DNA of 64,000 bases from a virus (IMGVR_UViG_3300020178_000002:186001-250000); one strand, 5' to 3'; shown: positions 48,664 to 57,391, counted from the first letter of the stretch. Translations and numbers: made by a program. The notes: generated from the sequence alone by a model not told the origin.

Positions 48664-48737
48664 CTCAAATGCCCTTTCAAAGTATTTATTGAAAAGTGTA
48701 CTTGAGTGCTAAGATTTAGTCAATCCTAAAATGCCCA

Positions 48738-49712
48738 CTATGCTGTGATTTTATCCCAATCCCACTCGCCCGAAAGACCATTATTTGAATAATCTGAGAC
48801 AACCCCCTCAAAGAAGTTCTTAAAGCTATCACCACTTACGACCCAATCGAGCCATTTTAGGGGATTATTTTTCTGACCGAAGACAGGTTTGAGTCCGAGT
48901 TGTAGGAGTCTTCTATCTGCAAGGTATCGAACATAAGTCTTAACCTCTTGAGAGGTGAGACCTTGAAGTTCTACACCTTGGAAAACAAGATCTACAAGAG
49001 CATCCTCAAGCTCAACGGCTTTTTCATAGTTTGTGTAGATGTAGCTCTTGAGCTTATCTGTCACAACTCTGGGGTGTTCCTTGCAGTATTCCTGAAAGAG
49101 CTTAGTCATACCTTCTACATGAGTGCTTTCATCTCTAATGCTCCATTCAACAATCTCACACATGCCTTTCATCTTCCCAAAGCGTTGGAAGTTGAGCAGC
49201 ATAACAAAAGCAGAGAAGAGACTCATGCCCTCATTGCAGACAGAACGTGCAAGTTCAAATGCAAGGTGAGTGGCCTTCCCCAGACCCTCAGGAGCTTCTG
49301 TCATGAATTCAATCTTCTCACGCATCTCATCAAACTTGAGAAATGCGGAGTATTCTTTTTCTGCAAGACCCAGAGTATCATTAAGTAAAGCATATGCTCT
49401 CTGGTGAGTACCCTCTCTATTTGCGAAAGAGAGAAGCATATTCCTAATCTCATTGTTCTTAAACTCTTTAATAAAAACATCACAGTAGTTGCCACCGACT
49501 GCAACATCACTCTGGGTGAAGATTCTTAGGATTTGAGTAATGAAATCTCTTTCTTGGTCTGTAAGACCTTGACCTTTCCATTGGTTTACATCATCTTGAA
49601 GCTTTGCTTCCCAAGTACCCCAATGGATTTTTTCATGTTCTTCACTGATCTGCATAGCCCAAGGGTATTGGAATGGTTTAAATGCTTTACTGAAACTTGT
49701 TAATCCTGACAT
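48738..49712 (-). CDS. nrdB: Ribonucleotide reductase beta subunit (class I)
   Basis: Provides the radical to NrdA for making deoxynucleotides. I chose the ATG at 49712 (AAAGGA upstream). Diiron ligands and radical Tyr are present: D69 in FTQSDV, then REGTHQRAY (Glu100, His103, Tyr107), then RSVCNEGMSL and RDESTHVEGM (Glu and Glu/His ligands). The length (324) is normal. The C-terminal end NNGLSGEWDWDKITA replaces what may have been an older end now found at 47127. Its leader contains several hairpins, a TTACCT site and a possible broken small ORF. Confidence 0.95.
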   Translation of the reverse strand: MSGLTSFSKAFKPFQYPWAMQISEEHEKIHWGTWEAKLQDDVNQWKGQGLTDQERDFITQILRIFTQSDVAVGGNYCDVFIKEFKNNEIRNMLLSFANREGTHQRAYALLNDTLGLAEKEYSAFLKFDEMREKIEFMTEAPEGLGKATHLAFELARSVCNEGMSLFSAFVMLLNFQRFGKMKGMCEIVEWSIRDESTHVEGMTKLFQEYCKEHPRVVTDKLKSYIYTNYEKAVELEDALVDLVFQGVELQGLTSQEVKTYVRYLADRRLLQLGLKPVFGQKNNPLKWLDWVVSGDSFKNFFEGVVSDYSNNGLSGEWDWDKITA

Positions 49713-49762
49713 ATATCTTTTCCTTTTGATGAACACAGCTCAAAACAAAGCTGCTTAATACT

Positions 49763-49833
49763 GCCTTTAAAGGCATCTTACCTGTGTGCTAATAACTCTA
49801 AATCTTTGAAACAATATTCTTGCACTTTAGAGT
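49763..49833 (-). promoter_or_regulatory. Structured nrdB leader
   Basis: GCCTTTAAAGGC (49763-49774) is a perfect palindrome, and ACTCTAAA/TTTAGAGT (49795-49802, 49826-49833) can form a longer stem. A third hairpin, TCTAGC-AGAA-GCTAGA, lies upstream near 49865. The set could be an RNA control element or the fold of the broken ORF. Confidence 0.35.
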
Positions 49834-49895
49834 TGGTAACAATACTAGCAAAATCAATATAAGGTCTAGCAGAAGCTAGATCATTATCCTTACAT
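49778..49895 (-). pseudogene. Possible frame-broken small ORF in the nrdB leader
   Basis: ATG at 49895 follows GAGGAATA, but the next codon is TAA. Omitting one T after the ATG gives a clean 38-residue frame (MKDNDLASARPYIDFASIVT, then NSKVQEYCFKDLELLAHR and stop) that looks protein-like. Either a single-base insertion broke a small gene, or a +1 shift is used. No homologue known to me. Confidence 0.35.
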
Positions 49896-49956
49896 TATTC
49901 CTCAATGAAATTAAATCCCTAAAGCCAGATTTAAATTTTGAGTTTTTTTTAGACAT

Positions 49957-49996
49957 AAAAAAAGGCAGAGGGCTGTGAAGCCTCTCTACCTTTTCT
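49957..49996 (-). terminator. Terminator of the 50058-52638 operon
   Basis: Leftward RNA pairs AAGGTAGAGAGGC with GCCCTCTGCCTTT (G-U pairs), followed by U7. It lies 60 bases past the stop at 50058 and before the nrdB leader. Confidence 0.75.
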
Positions 49997-50057
49997 AACT
50001 CTTCCTACTACAACAAGAAGTAATCTACACTCATTATAGGGTGATGGCAAGCATAAA

Positions 50058-50810
50058 TTATGTCCATTCATCAAATAATTCATCTAGGTTTACATCATCA
50101 ACATTTGTGTTGACCTTATCTAATGAAATCTTTTCAATCACAGCAATAGATGCGGTGTTATTTGTAGGTAGTTCTTTTCTCTTGGTAGAAGATAGAAGAT
50201 TGACAATCTCCTCTCCAGAGGTATTTTCTTCTTTTTCAACTCCCTGAGAAACAAAGTTATCTATAATATCATTTAAGCCAGTGCTTGATTCTCGGTTAAT
50301 ATTAAACGACTTAGACCCCCATCGTTGACCTAAAGCAATTTGCTCTTGGCAAAGCTTAAGCTGATCTCTGAGTCGGCCTTGAATGTCTTTTAAGTCTGAC
50401 CTTTTTGCTTTGATAACAACAAGCAGGTCTTCAAGGTCGTGTACAGAGAGACTAAAGTCATTAATCTTACTTTGAATATGTACTAGTCGAGTAGCTGCTA
50501 GAGCTTCACGTTCTTTTTGACTTCTACCAGACCTAACATGAGGGTCATTTGCAATAAGCTGAGTCTGCTCGAGAGTATATTCAGTTTGCTTTACAAGCAG
50601 AGATCTCTTTAGCTTTTGCTGGTTATGACTTACTTCCATAAAGATCTTCTCTGTGGCAGAGAGAAATCCTCTAACTTCACTAACTTTATAGTTTAGTCTA
50701 CTTGGACCAAACTCAATAGGGTCAGCATCTAGCTGTACATCCATTTCAGATAGTTTTGTATATATGCGATCAATGTACTCTTGTGTAATCATAGCTCTCT
50801 CCATCATCAT
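50058..50810 (-). CDS. Coiled-coil protein, 250 aa
   Basis: Helical, charged, with heptads over about residues 20-165 (YTKLSEMDVQLDADPIEFGP; QTEYTLEQTQLIANDPHVRS). The ATG at 50810 overlaps the upstream stop (TAATG); a later ATG at 50792 also has a GGAGAG SD. The C-terminus is acidic and ends VNLDELFDEWT, which could be a peptide ligand for another protein. I recall similar proteins in phage genomes but not a function. Confidence 0.6.
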   Translation of the reverse strand: MMMERAMITQEYIDRIYTKLSEMDVQLDADPIEFGPSRLNYKVSEVRGFLSATEKIFMEVSHNQQKLKRSLLVKQTEYTLEQTQLIANDPHVRSGRSQKEREALAATRLVHIQSKINDFSLSVHDLEDLLVVIKAKRSDLKDIQGRLRDQLKLCQEQIALGQRWGSKSFNINRESSTGLNDIIDNFVSQGVEKEENTSGEEIVNLLSSTKRKELPTNNTASIAVIEKISLDKVNTNVDDVNLDELFDEWT

Positions 50811-51136
50811 TACTTTTCTCCTGCAAGCAAGAGTTGTTTGTAGTTGGCTTTAGTTCCTGCAACCGCTTCGTTCATTTCATTAACAGAAATAATACCTGAT
50901 GCACAGGCTTGTCTAAAAGCTAGCACATTAACTTCTAAAGACAACAGGTTTGAAGCAATCCTTGCTTCATCTGTTGAGAGACCCTCGTCATAGTTTGACA
51001 CCATAGATAAGAAAACATCACCACCATTACGGGGTACTTTCACTATACGACTTGCAGTGATCTGCGTAATCTTACCTTTTTCTCGAATCGTTTCAATTTT
51101 TGTTTTTAAGTTATCCAAATCAATATCCTTTCTCAT
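50810..51136 (-). CDS. Hypothetical protein, 108 aa
   Basis: Mostly helical with a short beta hairpin (ITASRIVKVPRNGGDVFLSM). Overlaps the next gene by TAATG, so translation is coupled. No recognised domain. The pair sits downstream of a small membrane protein and the 439-residue gene on the same leftward transcript. Confidence 0.55.
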   Translation of the reverse strand: MRKDIDLDNLKTKIETIREKGKITQITASRIVKVPRNGGDVFLSMVSNYDEGLSTDEARIASNLLSLEVNVLAFRQACASGIISVNEMNEAVAGTKANYKQLLLAGEK

Positions 51137-51178
51137 TATTCTATGTGTATTATAGGATTGACTTGGACTCCTCTTAAT

Positions 51179-51313
51179 TTAATCTTCTTCTCTGCTGTAA
51201 TATTTGCCGTTTATATACTTGTGATGCTGGTGTAAAACCATGAAGCAAAAAACAACAGCACTTGTTACCAATAAGATTAAGATAACAAGCAATACAAGAA
51301 TCGCATATGTCAT
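51179..51313 (-). CDS. Small single-span membrane protein, 44 aa
   Basis: MTYAILVLLVILILLVTSAV plus VFCFMV gives one strong transmembrane helix, followed by a basic/aromatic tail (LHQHHKYINGKYYSREED). The ATG lies six bases after the stop of the upstream gene, within reach of coupling. Small phage membrane proteins of this form include holins and antiholins, but no assignment is possible. Confidence 0.55.
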   Translation of the reverse strand: MTYAILVLLVILILLVTSAVVFCFMVLHQHHKYINGKYYSREED

Positions 51314-51318
51314 AAAAT

Positions 51319-52638
51319 TCACTTAAGCCTCTTTACAGTCAAAACAGGGTCTGACCCCTCTACTTTAATCGCTATTCTAAATCGTTCCTTATAAACCAAA
51401 TCCCCATATTTGTTTCTTCTGCCTTTTGCTGAATCATGATCTAAGACTTGGCAATCAGGAATTTCATGGGTATCTAAGTACTCTTTAAGTACCCACACTC
51501 TCCTATAGTGTGAAGAATAATATCTGGGGTCTACTTCTTTTCTATTTCTCTTAACAGAAGAAGCCCATTCTGGCTCACCTCCAGAGATATATGTGATCTT
51601 ATAGTATTCACCATTTGATTTCTTCACTTTTCCATAGAAAGGTGTTTGAGCGTTTTTCTTTCTTGAGGCCACTCTAGTTTTCTTAGTAGTGACTTCTTTT
51701 GATCTTGCATACAGAAGAGTCTTAATCCCTATATCCATAGCTTCTCCCATTCTGGAGAGTTCCAGATTGAAGCTATCAGAAGTCTCTGCTTTGAAAGAGT
51801 AGTTTCTATCAACACTAATATCAAACTCGAAACCAAGACTCTCTCCGAGTCCGAGTTGAATAAACTCTATCTTCTCTTTCAGATCTGACATATCTTTTGC
51901 ATACAGTCTAGCAAGAGAAAAGGTACTTTCATGATTTGGTTCAGATACTAGATGAACAGCAATAGGATTTCTAGTTCCTAAATACCTTTCAAAGTGATCT
52001 TTTGAAACTTCCCATTCCTGACCATTCATCTTTTCAAAGTTAACAATCAGGACACCACCTACTTTTGATTCGTTCGCAGAAAACTTGTATCCACTTTTGG
52101 TTTGAAAAGACTCATTACTATCAGAGAAAGCAATTGCAGATTTAACATACAGAGAAGAGTTGCTTGTACTCACCCAACTAATAGCAGGTAGATCAACCAG
52201 ATCTTCATAAGGAGTTTTATCTACAGGGATAGCTTTCAGTGATTCTATTAACTCATCTTTGATAGAATACTCATCAGCACCTTTAACGTAGTAGTTTAGC
52301 AAGTAGTTTATTTCTTGAGGAATCATCAACAGGTAGTTGAGAGCTAACTCAACAACATCTGTTTCTATTTCTCCTACATAAACTTTTACATCTTGCCATG
52401 CAGTATCTTTATTTTCTTCCAGATCTATTTCATCTTTTTGATGAGCAATCAAACCATATGCTCTATCATTCAGAGATTGAGTAACTACTTGAATCAATCT
52501 CTCATGTAAGTCTTTCCTATACACAGGAAGACTTACTTTTCTTAATTCATTCTTAAGGGAGTTAAAGAAATCTTTAGTCATAGAATCAGATTCTATACGT
52601 TTTAGAAGACTATCTTTAGGAATAGTTGTTGTTATCAT
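51319..52638 (-). CDS. Hypothetical protein, 439 aa, with internal TRVASRKK segment
   Basis: Helical N-terminal ~130 residues, a beta-rich middle (ISWVSTSNSSLYVKSAIAFS; GGVLIVNFEKMNGQEWEVSK), and a basic C-terminal domain (DPRYYSSHYRRVWVLKEYLD). At about residue 325, KKTRVASRKKN resembles the RVASRYLR tag but is internal, between two apparent domains, where it might be a processing or targeting site. A low-complexity Ser/Thr/Asn stretch lies in frame just upstream without a start codon. No family recognised. Confidence 0.65.
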   Translation of the reverse strand: MITTTIPKDSLLKRIESDSMTKDFFNSLKNELRKVSLPVYRKDLHERLIQVVTQSLNDRAYGLIAHQKDEIDLEENKDTAWQDVKVYVGEIETDVVELALNYLLMIPQEINYLLNYYVKGADEYSIKDELIESLKAIPVDKTPYEDLVDLPAISWVSTSNSSLYVKSAIAFSDSNESFQTKSGYKFSANESKVGGVLIVNFEKMNGQEWEVSKDHFERYLGTRNPIAVHLVSEPNHESTFSLARLYAKDMSDLKEKIEFIQLGLGESLGFEFDISVDRNYSFKAETSDSFNLELSRMGEAMDIGIKTLLYARSKEVTTKKTRVASRKKNAQTPFYGKVKKSNGEYYKITYISGGEPEWASSVKRNRKEVDPRYYSSHYRRVWVLKEYLDTHEIPDCQVLDHDSAKGRRNKYGDLVYKERFRIAIKVEGSDPVLTVKRLK

Positions 52639-53178
52639 ATTTGTAAAACCATTTGTTGTATGAGTTGTATTAGAACTACTACTATTAGCTGAAGCTATAT
52701 TAGTATTGGTATGTGTTATATGATTAGTTGTAGAAGAAGAACTAGATTATGTTTTCTTTTTTTTCGTAAACCTTAGACGATACAAGTATCTTACTAACCT
52801 TTACTCAAACTATTAGAGTCTTACATCCTCTAATAGATATATACTTAAGTAATGTTATCTTTGTAGATACTAGAAGAGACTAGTTAGAGATAGTTGCCTA
52901 TCAGATATCTCAACGGAGTAATGAGACTAACCTTCTCCCAGAAAGCATATCCTCTAAAGTTTATTTTTAGAGGATACCTATAAGCCTTCATAGCGTATGA
53001 ACAGTTATTTGATAGCTAGGTGCGTACTAACAAGTAGCTTATCCCACCTAGTAGGTATTACCTACCTCTCTACCTGTAAGAGTTGAGAGGGCTGGTTCTC
53101 TTTATACAATAATTCATGCTGAGTGCAAGAAAATTTATAAGAGGGGTTGAACAAAGAAAAATAAAAGGAGAGAGATTG
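52639..53178. other. Divergent intergenic region with several inverted repeats
   Basis: No convincing gene in 540 bases. TATCCTCTAAA/TTTAGAGGATA (52948-52958, 52966-52976) is a perfect 11-base stem; CTAGGTG/CACCTAG (53016-53022, 53045-53051) and GTAGGTATTACCTAC (53051-53065) adjoin; CTCTC/GAGAG follows. It separates the leftward operon from the rightward clamp-loader/nrdA operon, so it holds both promoters. The palindromes suggest an operator, RNA control element or origin-like site. Confidence 0.4.
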
Positions 53179-53769
53179 ATGATTGTTATACATCATGGGA
53201 GTGGAGTAGAAACAGCTTTAGGAGAGCTGCTAGAAGATAAGAATCTTGTTAAGCCACCTTATAAGGATTTAAAAGCAGATGCTGTGAGAGATCTTGTAGC
53301 TACTTATTCACAAGTATGGCCTATTAGGAATCCTGTAATAGTTGCTGGTCCTCTTGATGAAGCTAATCCCTCAACTTTAGATATTCTGTTGAAAAGAATA
53401 GAAGAACCTCTTGAGGGTTCTCCAGAGTTAATTCTGTGGGCTAGAGATTATGGTTCTGTTCCTCCAACTATTAGATCACGCTGTGGTGAACAGTTTCATT
53501 ATCAGTTTGTAGGTCAACATGAACTATATCAGTTAGCAGAAACGCTCTTAAAAGGACTTTTAGAGAAAAACCTAGTGGTTGTATCGGATTCACTAAGAAA
53601 AGTCGATACAGGTCAATACAGAGCTTTTCTTGAAGCTTATGTGGAAGTTGTTTTAGATAAGAAAGAAGTAGATTTGTATACAGAAGATCTGAAGATGGTT
53701 TTAAGAAGACCTAGAGTAAGTCAAATAGCCTTGTATGGATTCTTTTTAGGGGGTCTGAAATGTCAGTAA
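53179..53769 (+). CDS. holB: DNA polymerase III delta'-like clamp loader subunit
   Basis: I chose the ATG at 53179, which follows AAGGAGAGAGATTG; the frame extends to 53116 without an SD. AGPLDEANPSTLDILLKRIE matches the delta' sensor region (LTxxAxNALLKxLEEP), and ELILWARDYGSVPPTIRSRC carries the SRC arginine-finger motif. No Walker A, as in delta'. Overlaps the delta-like gene. With the DnaX-like and delta-like subunits it suggests a bacterial-type loader built by the phage. Confidence 0.75.
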   Translation: MIVIHHGSGVETALGELLEDKNLVKPPYKDLKADAVRDLVATYSQVWPIRNPVIVAGPLDEANPSTLDILLKRIEEPLEGSPELILWARDYGSVPPTIRSRCGEQFHYQFVGQHELYQLAETLLKGLLEKNLVVVSDSLRKVDTGQYRAFLEAYVEVVLDKKEVDLYTEDLKMVLRRPRVSQIALYGFFLGGLKCQ

Positions 53770-54677
53770 TGGTTTTACATGGGAACTCAAAGAGTTATAT
53801 CCAGATTAGATCTCAAGAGATTCTTGAAGAATACAGAGCGAATGGTTATGAAGTCAGAGATCTTTCCCCAAAGAGTGAACTCTCTCTGGAAGAGTGTTTC
53901 AGCTCTGGTTTGTTTGACACAAGCCCTATTTTAGTTTTTGTTAAGAACCCTATGAAAGTTAAAGGTCTTAGTGCTTACTTGAAAGATACAAGGGGTTGTG
54001 AGGTTCTTGTATGTTATGACAAGGATAAATTGCCGAAGATGTTAACAGGCTATATGTCTCAATGTTTTACAGAGCCTAAATACGACAATCAGAAATTAGA
54101 TTGGTGTGCTAAGTTTGTATCAGACTATGTAGAAAGGCACGGGAAGAAGATTTCGAAAGATCTTTCAAAGGCTGTTGTTTCAAAAGTAGGTACAGATCTT
54201 GGTGTCCTTCGATTTGAGGTCTTGAAATATGTCATGTCAAGCGAGGGGGAAGATATTACTCCACGAACCATTGCAGGGAACTTGGGGGATTTGACAGGGC
54301 CAGAGTCTTCTGATTTGATTGACTCTATCATAAGCAGAGACTCGAGAAGATTTCTTAAGGTATGTGCCAAGATAGAAAAGAGTAGTTCAACAGATCAAAC
54401 GATGGCTGTTTGTAATGGTCTTTTGTTCTACACTTTAAGACAGTTATTTGACGTAGGTGTTTTGCTTGCAGAAAAATATACACCCGATCAGATTGCAAAT
54501 GATTTAGGAAAGAACCCTTGGTTGGTACAAAATATATTAAAGCCTCAAGTTGAGTCATTGGGTCTTGAAAGAATTATTCTTTTAATAGAGTCTCTATATA
54601 ACTCAGAGAATTCTGTTCTGAAAGGTTCACGAAACCCTTGGAGCAAATTCAAGTCAGAAATCTTAAGAAACATTTAA
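53760..54677 (+). CDS. holA: DNA polymerase III delta-like clamp loader subunit
   Basis: 305 residues, laid out as in HolA: VMVLHGNSKSYIQIRSQEIL at the N-terminus, then FSSGLFDTSPILVFVKNP (delta clamp-opening region), then helical domains II and III (LDWCAKFVSDYVERHGKKIS; QTMAVCNGLLFYTLRQLF). No ATPase motif, as expected. The start overlaps the previous gene; nrdA follows. The assignment rests on layout and context more than on invariant residues. Confidence 0.6.
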   Translation: MSVMVLHGNSKSYIQIRSQEILEEYRANGYEVRDLSPKSELSLEECFSSGLFDTSPILVFVKNPMKVKGLSAYLKDTRGCEVLVCYDKDKLPKMLTGYMSQCFTEPKYDNQKLDWCAKFVSDYVERHGKKISKDLSKAVVSKVGTDLGVLRFEVLKYVMSSEGEDITPRTIAGNLGDLTGPESSDLIDSIISRDSRRFLKVCAKIEKSSSTDQTMAVCNGLLFYTLRQLFDVGVLLAEKYTPDQIANDLGKNPWLVQNILKPQVESLGLERIILLIESLYNSENSVLKGSRNPWSKFKSEILRNI

Positions 54678-54715
54678 ATGAAGCCCACAAGGTTATAGTG
54701 GGCGAAGGATATGAA

Positions 54716-57391
54716 ATGAAGGTTCAATTCTCAGACCACGCAAATTCTTTGTTGAAATCTTATTACATGAAAGATAGTGATGCTTCTGTTGAAGATGCTT
54801 TTAAAAGAGCCTCTTTTGCATACACACCGAACAAGGAGTTGGCTCAAAGAATATATGAGTATGCTTGTAAGGGCTGGTTTATGTTTAGCTCTCCAATTCT
54901 ATCTAATGCTGAAAGTTCAGGTATGCCTATTTCTTGCTTTCTCTCGTATGTAGAAGACACAGTAGAAGGGTTGATTGAACACACGGAAGAATTAAGATGG
55001 ATGTCTGTGATGGGTGGTGGAGTAGGAGGCCATTGGGATCATGTTCGTTCAGTGAGCAAGAAATCTCCTGGTCCTATTCCTTTCTTAAAGACTGTTGATT
55101 CAGATATGGTTGCATACAGACAAGGATTAACTCGAAAGGGTTCTTATGCAGCATATATGGATGTGAGTCACCCAGACATTATTGAGTTCTTGAACTTGAG
55201 ATTGCCAACAGGTGGAGACCCAGCTAGGAAATGTTTTAATCTTAACAATGCAGTAAATCTGACTGATGAGTTCATGAGTGCAGTTATGGCTGGTGATAAG
55301 TGGGATCTTGTAGACCCTAAGGACAAGACTGTTCGTAATACAGTAGATGCTCGTGAGCTTTGGCAAAGAATCCTTGAGGTTCGCTTTAGGACAGGAGAAC
55401 CTTATCTTAACTTCATTGACGAGGCGAACCGACACCTACCTCAACCTCTCAAAGATAAGGGCTTGAAGATTCATGGTTCAAACCTTTGTGTTCGAGGTGA
55501 CACACAAGTACTTACTCGTGATGGTTATTTCCAGATCTCATCTTTGGATAATCAAGATGTTGAGGTTTGGAACGGAAAAGAATGGTCTATGACCACCGTT
55601 GTCCAAACAGGAGAAGATCAAGAGATCCTTGAGGTTGTTCTTGACAATGGGACTACTCTTTACACAACACCTTATCACAAGTTTTATGACCATAAGGGTC
55701 ATGTGGCAGAGGCCAAAGATTTAACCACTTCCACAAAGCTCTTGAAGTTTGAGATGCCTGTGGTTGAGGGTAGGGGCGATTGGGAGAACGCTTATTCTTG
55801 TGGGTTCTTCACAGGAGACGGGACATACAACCACCTCCATCAACCAATATCTTATCTTTACGGTAAGAAGAAGGCATTACTTGACAGGGTCGCCACACCT
55901 CTTTGTCGAGTCCACACAGGTTCTAAATCGGATCGGTTTTCAGTTCTCCATGACAAGTCCGAAATCAAAGCAAAGTACGAAGTGCCTCTTGGTATGTCCT
56001 TAAGCACTCGCTTAAAGTGGCTCTCGGGACTCTTAGATGCAGATGGTTGCGTGGCTAGGAATGGGCTAAATCAAAGCTTACAGCTTGCGTCTACAAATCG
56101 AGACTTTCTCACCGATCTGTGTCTCATGTTAAATACACTTGGAGTTCAGCCCAGAGTGTCAGACTTCATGCCTGAGAGAACGGTAAACTTTGGCTCGGAG
56201 AGGGGTGGTGAGTATCGTTGTAAGGAAGCATGGAGGATCTTAATCAACTCTAACGATACTCAAAAGCTACTTGGATTGGGCTTGGAAACTCATCGTCTAG
56301 TCTTGAAGGAGCACAAGCCACAAAGGTCAGCTTCAAGGTTTGTTCGTGTCCTTAGTGTCTCTAAGTCACAGGATGCAGACACTTATTGTTTCAACGAACC
56401 GAAGAGACACATGGGGGTGTTTAATGGTGTTCTTACAGGCAACTGTAATGAAATTCATCTCCCAACAGGTAAAGGTAGGTCTGCTGTTTGTTGCCTTTCA
56501 AGCCTTAATGTGGAGATGTTTGATGAGTGGAAAGACACAACTATTGTTGAAGACTTGATTGAGTTTCTTGATGATGTTTTACAGTACTTCATTGAGAATG
56601 CTCCCCCTCAGTTAGGGAAAGCTATCTACAGTGCCAAGAGAGAAAGGTCTTTGGGTCTGGGTACTATGGGTTTCCATGCTTACCTCCAAAAGAAGGGTCT
56701 TCCCTTTGAGTCTGTCTTTGCTGTTTCAGCTAATCGTAAGATTTACTCAACCATTAAGGAAAGGGCAGTTGCTTCTTCAAAGCGTCTAGCAGAAATCAAA
56801 GGTGAGTATCTTGATGGTATTGGATCTGGCATGAGAAATAGCCACCTGCTTGCTATTGCTCCAAATGCTAACTCAGCTATTATTCTTGATACAAGCCCAA
56901 GCATTGAACCTTGGAAGTCAAATGCTTTCACACATAGAACCAGAGCAGGTTCTTTTCTTCAGTTTAATAAGCATCTAATGGCTGTGCTTGAAAAGCATAG
57001 TCCAGAAGAAGATAAGCAAGAGTGGATTGACTCACAGGTTCAGTCTATTATTTTAGCTCAAGGTTCTGTGCAACATTTAGAGTATTTAAGTGACTTTGAG
57101 AAAAATACTTTTAAGACAGCATTTGAGATTGACCAGATGTGGATAGTGGAACACGCTTCTGTAAGACAGGAGTGGGTCTGTCAGGGTCAATCTGTAAACT
57201 TGTTCTTCCCTGCTGGTTCAGACAAGAACTATGTGAACGCTGTTCACCTTTCAGCATGGAAGAAGAAGCTCAAGGGTCTGTATTATCTCCGAACCAATGC
57301 AGGTGTAGTTGCTGACAAGGTTAGTGAGAAGATTGAGCGTAAGGCATTGAAGGATTATGACATTGATGAATGTATGAGCTGTCAGGGTTAG
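54716..57391 (+). CDS. nrdA: Ribonucleotide reductase alpha subunit (class I) interrupted by an intein
   Basis: Reduces ribonucleoside diphosphates to deoxy forms. I chose ATG 54716, six to eight bases after AAGGA; a TTG frame opens at 54638 inside the previous gene. Extein features: GMPISCFLSYVEDT (first redox Cys), the SNL|CNEIHLPT active-site strand with thiyl-radical Cys and Glu, AVCCLSSLNVEMF (second redox Cys) and a C-terminal ECMSCQG pair that is re-reduced by thioredoxin or glutaredoxin. There is no N-terminal ATP cone, so allosteric activity control may be missing. The intein (55487-56443) splits the catalytic strand. Operon mates are clamp loader subunits; NrdB is at 48738. Confidence 0.96.
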   Translation: MKVQFSDHANSLLKSYYMKDSDASVEDAFKRASFAYTPNKELAQRIYEYACKGWFMFSSPILSNAESSGMPISCFLSYVEDTVEGLIEHTEELRWMSVMGGGVGGHWDHVRSVSKKSPGPIPFLKTVDSDMVAYRQGLTRKGSYAAYMDVSHPDIIEFLNLRLPTGGDPARKCFNLNNAVNLTDEFMSAVMAGDKWDLVDPKDKTVRNTVDARELWQRILEVRFRTGEPYLNFIDEANRHLPQPLKDKGLKIHGSNLCVRGDTQVLTRDGYFQISSLDNQDVEVWNGKEWSMTTVVQTGEDQEILEVVLDNGTTLYTTPYHKFYDHKGHVAEAKDLTTSTKLLKFEMPVVEGRGDWENAYSCGFFTGDGTYNHLHQPISYLYGKKKALLDRVATPLCRVHTGSKSDRFSVLHDKSEIKAKYEVPLGMSLSTRLKWLSGLLDADGCVARNGLNQSLQLASTNRDFLTDLCLMLNTLGVQPRVSDFMPERTVNFGSERGGEYRCKEAWRILINSNDTQKLLGLGLETHRLVLKEHKPQRSASRFVRVLSVSKSQDADTYCFNEPKRHMGVFNGVLTGNCNEIHLPTGKGRSAVCCLSSLNVEMFDEWKDTTIVEDLIEFLDDVLQYFIENAPPQLGKAIYSAKRERSLGLGTMGFHAYLQKKGLPFESVFAVSANRKIYSTIKERAVASSKRLAEIKGEYLDGIGSGMRNSHLLAIAPNANSAIILDTSPSIEPWKSNAFTHRTRAGSFLQFNKHLMAVLEKHSPEEDKQEWIDSQVQSIILAQGSVQHLEYLSDFEKNTFKTAFEIDQMWIVEHASVRQEWVCQGQSVNLFFPAGSDKNYVNAVHLSAWKKKLKGLYYLRTNAGVVADKVSEKIERKALKDYDIDECMSCQG
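55487..56443 (+). mobile_element. NrdA intein with LAGLIDADG homing endonuclease
   Basis: 319 residues inserted immediately before the catalytic Cys. N-terminal splice block CVRGDTQVLTRDGYFQI, block B GTTLYTTPYHKFYDH, two LAGLIDADG-type helices (SCGFFTGDGTYN and LSGLLDADGCVA), block F YCFNEPKRHMGVFNGV, and C-terminal block LTGN|C. Cys1, terminal Asn and extein Cys+1 are present. The penultimate residue is Gly rather than the usual His. The endonuclease motifs look intact, so the element is probably still mobile. Confidence 0.93.

Noticed and set aside
52880-52995. 35-codon minus-strand ORF (MKAYRYPLKINFRGYAFWEK...)
   Set aside because: No ribosome binding site, and it spans the perfect 11-bp hairpin, which is a better explanation for the conserved-looking bases.
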